Below, piece after piece: positions 61,361 to 64,000 of a DNA stretch of 64,000 bases. Below the pieces are notes generated by a model, which was given only the letters and a program-made list of their open reading frames with translations, was not told where the DNA came from and searched no databases. The position numbers were made by a program, and so were the translations under genes. The stretch's first letter is position 1; every line of letters begins with the position of its first letter. Source of the DNA: JBDTVS01 sp040007095 (GTDB lineage Bacteria; Acidobacteriota; Vicinamibacteria; Vicinamibacterales; CAVVIG01); NCBI GenBank assembly GCA_040007095.1, contig JBDTVS010000007.1:1-64000 (forward strand), given 5' to 3'.

Positions 61361-64000
61361 TCACTGAAGCCGGGATTGTTCGAGGCTCGCGTCTTTGAAC
61401 GGCTGCAACGTCGGATCGGCGGCCTGCCACAACGTGAGGAAGGTCTTGTAACTCTTGCGGGCGCCCTCCTTGTCGCCGGCCATCACCGCCGCACGAGCCA
61501 GGCCGAGGTGCGACAGCGGGTAGAGGGTGGACGCAGGCACCATCCCGGGATGATCGGCAATGCCCTGGAACTCGAGTCGGGCCGCCCGACCGTTCTTCAG
61601 CTGAAGATAGGCGAGGCCCCGTACGTAAGGGGGCCAGAACTCGACCGACGGCGCGTGATCGTAAAGCCTGGCGGCCTCGAGCAATTCGACTCCGCGCGCC
61701 GCGTCGCCCCGCTGCAGTGCAAGCAGCGCCGCGGTGACGGGCAGCGCGGCATGAATCGTGAGCGTGGCTTCCGGAAACCGCTTCGCCAGTTCGCCCGTCA
61801 GGCCGGCCGCCTCGGCGCCCGCGCCACAGAGCGCGAGCACCCGGCTGGCCCGCTCGAGGGTGAGATTGTCCCGACTCAGTGCAAGCCCGGGACTCGCCTC
61901 GCTGCGCGCCTCGCCGCACTGTCCGACGATCGCGTGAGCCTCGGCATCCTCGAGCATCAACTGCGCCGCCACTTCCTCGAAGTTGCCGCGAAGGGACATC
62001 TGGATGCCGCGGCGAAACTGTTCGTGCGCCGCCCCGATGCGGCCGCCGAACGCGGACGTGTGGGCCTCCCACCCGAACGCCGAATTCGTCTCGTTGAGAC
62101 CGACCGAGGCTTCCAACTCGCGCGCCATGGTTTGAGCATCGCCCTGGACGAACGCCAGGAAGTACGACAGGCGGCGGTTGCCGTTGAAGCTCAGCTTGCG
62201 GTCGGCCGCTTGCTGCAGAACGGCTCCGGCCTCGGCCAACCGGTCGACCCCGAGCAGCGACGCGGCCAGATTCGAATAGGCGGGACTGAAGCGTGGGTCG
62301 AGGCCAATCGCGTCGCGAAACGCCTGCACCGACTCCTCGAACCGACCGAGGCGAATCAACGCGCTGCCGAGGCTGTTGAAGGCGAACGCTTCCCTCGGAT
62401 AGGTCGCCGTCCAGGATTGCGCCAGCTCGAGGCCCTTGTCCCAGGCCTGAATCGCGTCGCGATAGTACCGCCATGAGATGAAGAATCGCTCGCGCTCGCT
62501 GACCCGGTCGCGCAACTCGAACGCCCGGCGCGAAAATGACGGAGCCAGCGCCGACTGCCCCGTGTTGGCGTAGACCGCCGACATCAGCGCGTGCGCCATG
62601 GCGAAGGTGGGATCCAGCTCGATGGCGCGGCGCAAATGCGGAATCGCTTCGAGGCGGGGCACCGCCCGGCCCTCGTAGAGCGCCAGCGAGTAGGCATGAA
62701 GCGCATCGAGCGAGGTCGTGGTCGCCCGCGGCAGGGGCACGTCGAACTTCTGGATCGACGCCAGAGACTCACCCAACTTCTGGCGCAGCCGCAGCGTCGC
62801 CGTGCCCAATGCGGCGAGCACCCCTTCCTTGCTGGCCGCTTCGGCCTGTTCCCGCCCCATGACATCGCCGGTCTCGGCGTTGATCGCCTCGAGCGAGAGC
62901 ACGTAGTTGCGGCCGAGGCTCGCGATGGACCCGGCGAGCAGCGCCTTCAACTGCTCGCGCCGCGCAATCTCGCGCGCGATGGCCCGGGTCACGCGCTCGT
63001 CCGGGGTGCGCTGCATCAGCCGCAATGTTTCGCGAGCTTGATCGTCGGGAAACACTTTCAGAAAAGGCGACTGCTCCAACGCCACCGCGAATGCCACCTT
63101 CAGTGCGCCGTCGAAAACCGGATCGCCGGTGGTGTTCTCGAAATCGGCCAGCACGATGGTGTCGCGCGCGGTCAACGTGCGGGCGCCAGGCGAGACAAAG
63201 AACGAAGACACGACGAGTGCGACGCCGACGACCGCCGCAACCAGCGTGACCGCGATCCACAACGGTATTCTCGCCCGGGTCACCGCCGGGGACGCGCGGC
63301 CCGTGTCGTGGCCGGCCCCGACTTCCATCAGGCTCGTCGCCATCTCCAGCGCCGACGCAGGCCGATCGAGAGGCTTCGGTGAGAGGGCCCGCATGATCAC
63401 GCGCTCGAGCCGCGGATTGACGTTCGGGACGATCGTGGAGGGTCGGGGCGTCTCGTCCGTCACACCCAATCGATCGAACGCCGGCTGTCCGACCAGCAGC
63501 TCGTACAGCACCAGGCCAAGCGAGTAGACGTCGGTGCGCTCGGAGAGCGGAGCACCGCTCACGAGCTGTTCCGGCGCCATGTAGGCCGGCGTGCCCGTCA
63601 TGCGGTGACGTCCGACATCGGTTCGCGAAATGGCGATGCCGAAATCGGTGATCCGCACCAGCCCTTGATTGTCGATCAGCACGTTGGCCGGCTTGAGGTC
63701 GCGATGCAGGACGCCTTGCGCGTGCGCCGCCGCCAGTCCACCGCACAACTGTCGACCGATATCGGCGACCTTTTCCGAGGGCAGCCGGCCGACACGCCGG
63801 AGCAGTGCGGCCAGGTCCTCGCCTTCGATCAGCTCCATCGTGTAGAAGATGCCGCCGGCGGCTTCTCCCACGTCGAAGACACGGCAGACCGCGGGGTGGG
63901 TGATCTGTCGCGCCAGGCGAACTTCGTTGAGAATGCGCTCGCGCCCCTCAGGGGCCGCCGAGTGGATCAGCTTCAACGCGACGGGGGTCTGCAGGACGAG
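61361..64000 (-). CDS. Serine/threonine protein kinase with C-terminal TPRs (5' end outside window)
   Basis: The last 879 residues of a protein that starts beyond the right edge. The visible part starts at the VALK motif of the kinase N-lobe (TPVALKLIH), then GVLHRDLKPANVLIDNQGLV (catalytic loop), RITDFGIAIS and GTPAYMAPEQL. One membrane helix follows (IPLWIAVTLVAAVVGVALVV). The outside part has a TolB/adenylate cyclase-like domain (DTIVLADFENTTGDPVFDGA) and many tetratricopeptide repeats. It probably works with the ECF sigma factor encoded downstream. Confidence 0.9.
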   Translation of the reverse strand, partial: LVLQTPVALKLIHSAAPEGRERILNEVRLARQITHPAVCRVFDVGEAAGGIFYTMELIEGEDLAALLRRVGRLPSEKVADIGRQLCGGLAAAHAQGVLHRDLKPANVLIDNQGLVRITDFGIAISRTDVGRHRMTGTPAYMAPEQLVSGAPLSERTDVYSLGLVLYELLVGQPAFDRLGVTDETPRPSTIVPNVNPRLERVIMRALSPKPLDRPASALEMATSLMEVGAGHDTGRASPAVTRARIPLWIAVTLVAAVVGVALVVSSFFVSPGARTLTARDTIVLADFENTTGDPVFDGALKVAFAVALEQSPFLKVFPDDQARETLRLMQRTPDERVTRAIAREIARREQLKALLAGSIASLGRNYVLSLEAINAETGDVMGREQAEAASKEGVLAALGTATLRLRQKLGESLASIQKFDVPLPRATTTSLDALHAYSLALYEGRAVPRLEAIPHLRRAIELDPTFAMAHALMSAVYANTGQSALAPSFSRRAFELRDRVSERERFFISWRYYRDAIQAWDKGLELAQSWTATYPREAFAFNSLGSALIRLGRFEESVQAFRDAIGLDPRFSPAYSNLAASLLGVDRLAEAGAVLQQAADRKLSFNGNRRLSYFLAFVQGDAQTMARELEASVGLNETNSAFGWEAHTSAFGGRIGAAHEQFRRGIQMSLRGNFEEVAAQLMLEDAEAHAIVGQCGEARSEASPGLALSRDNLTLERASRVLALCGAGAEAAGLTGELAKRFPEATLTIHAALPVTAALLALQRGDAARGVELLEAARLYDHAPSVEFWPPYVRGLAYLQLKNGRAARLEFQGIADHPGMVPASTLYPLSHLGLARAAVMAGDKEGARKSYKTFLTLWQAADPTLQPFKDASLEQSRLQ

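Noticed and set aside
1..64000. CRISPR arrays, rRNA, tRNA and prophage genes
   Set aside because: Looked for regularly spaced 25-40 bp repeats, tRNA cloverleaf patterns, integrases, transposases and phage structural genes; none seen. The intergenic repeats have no regular spacers.

Overview
The window is GC-rich, densely coded bacterial chromosome, most likely from an Acidobacteriota member (probably Vicinamibacteria-like). Supporting signs are a VWFA-related protein of the acidobacterial type, a remnant of an acidobacterial-type ABC permease (ADOP), an ECF sigma factor next to a Ser/Thr kinase with TPRs, split methylmalonyl-CoA mutase, and many short intergenic repeat families. No rRNA, tRNA or CRISPR array was seen. 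Taxonomy is inferred from gene content only.

Layout. 1-9.2 kb: the end of an epoxide hydrolase, a secreted matrixin metalloprotease with a coupled partner, and several small exported or membrane proteins, including an M50B-like peptidase and a CxxCH haem-motif protein. 9.6-12.7 kb: a large TIR-NACHT protein with a polytopic membrane C-terminus, followed by a truncated ABC permease remnant; this is the best candidate for an unusual signalling or defence system. 13-14.5 kb: a VWFA protein and a DoxX-like protein. 14.9-22.7 kb: a tightly overlapping six-gene operon resembling hydrogenase-4 (hyfB, hyfC, hyfE, hyfF, hyfG and an hyfH-hyfI fusion). Its large subunit has only one cysteine and so cannot carry a NiFe site; it looks like an energy-converting hydrogenase-related (Ehr) complex.

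22.8-34.4 kb: an isoquinoline 1-oxidoreductase-like molybdenum hydroxylase pair, a VOC protein, a Nudix hydrolase, a GNAT acetyltransferase, an NHL-repeat protein, a lyase of the PcaB/PurB superfamily, a metallo-beta-lactamase-fold hydrolase, a quinoprotein remnant, a choice-of-anchor lipoprotein and an EF-P paralogue of the EfpL/YeiP type. 34.6-44.2 kb, minus strand: DUF4159 protein, membrane alpha/beta hydrolase, murJ, prfB (with its programmed frameshift), lnt, a SPOR protein, a TPR protein and an unknown protein. argS (plus strand) follows.

47-49.3 kb: a class I amidotransferase, then a frameshifted coiled-coil/OmpA gene and a truncated receiver domain. 49.4-64 kb, minus strand: a long co-directional block read as kinase, ECF sigma factor, two mutase subunits, response regulator, valS, nadC, birA, coaX, an unknown gene and an rRNA uracil methyltransferase.

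Intergenic DNA is unusually rich in repeats. One family is a MITE-like element of about 165 bp (four copies, two with clear terminal inverted repeats). Another has TAGTGTCC/GGACACTA-type ends around a GTCCGGC-TTCA-GCCGGAC hairpin. Several others are 'word' palindromes such as accacaaag...ctttgtggt.
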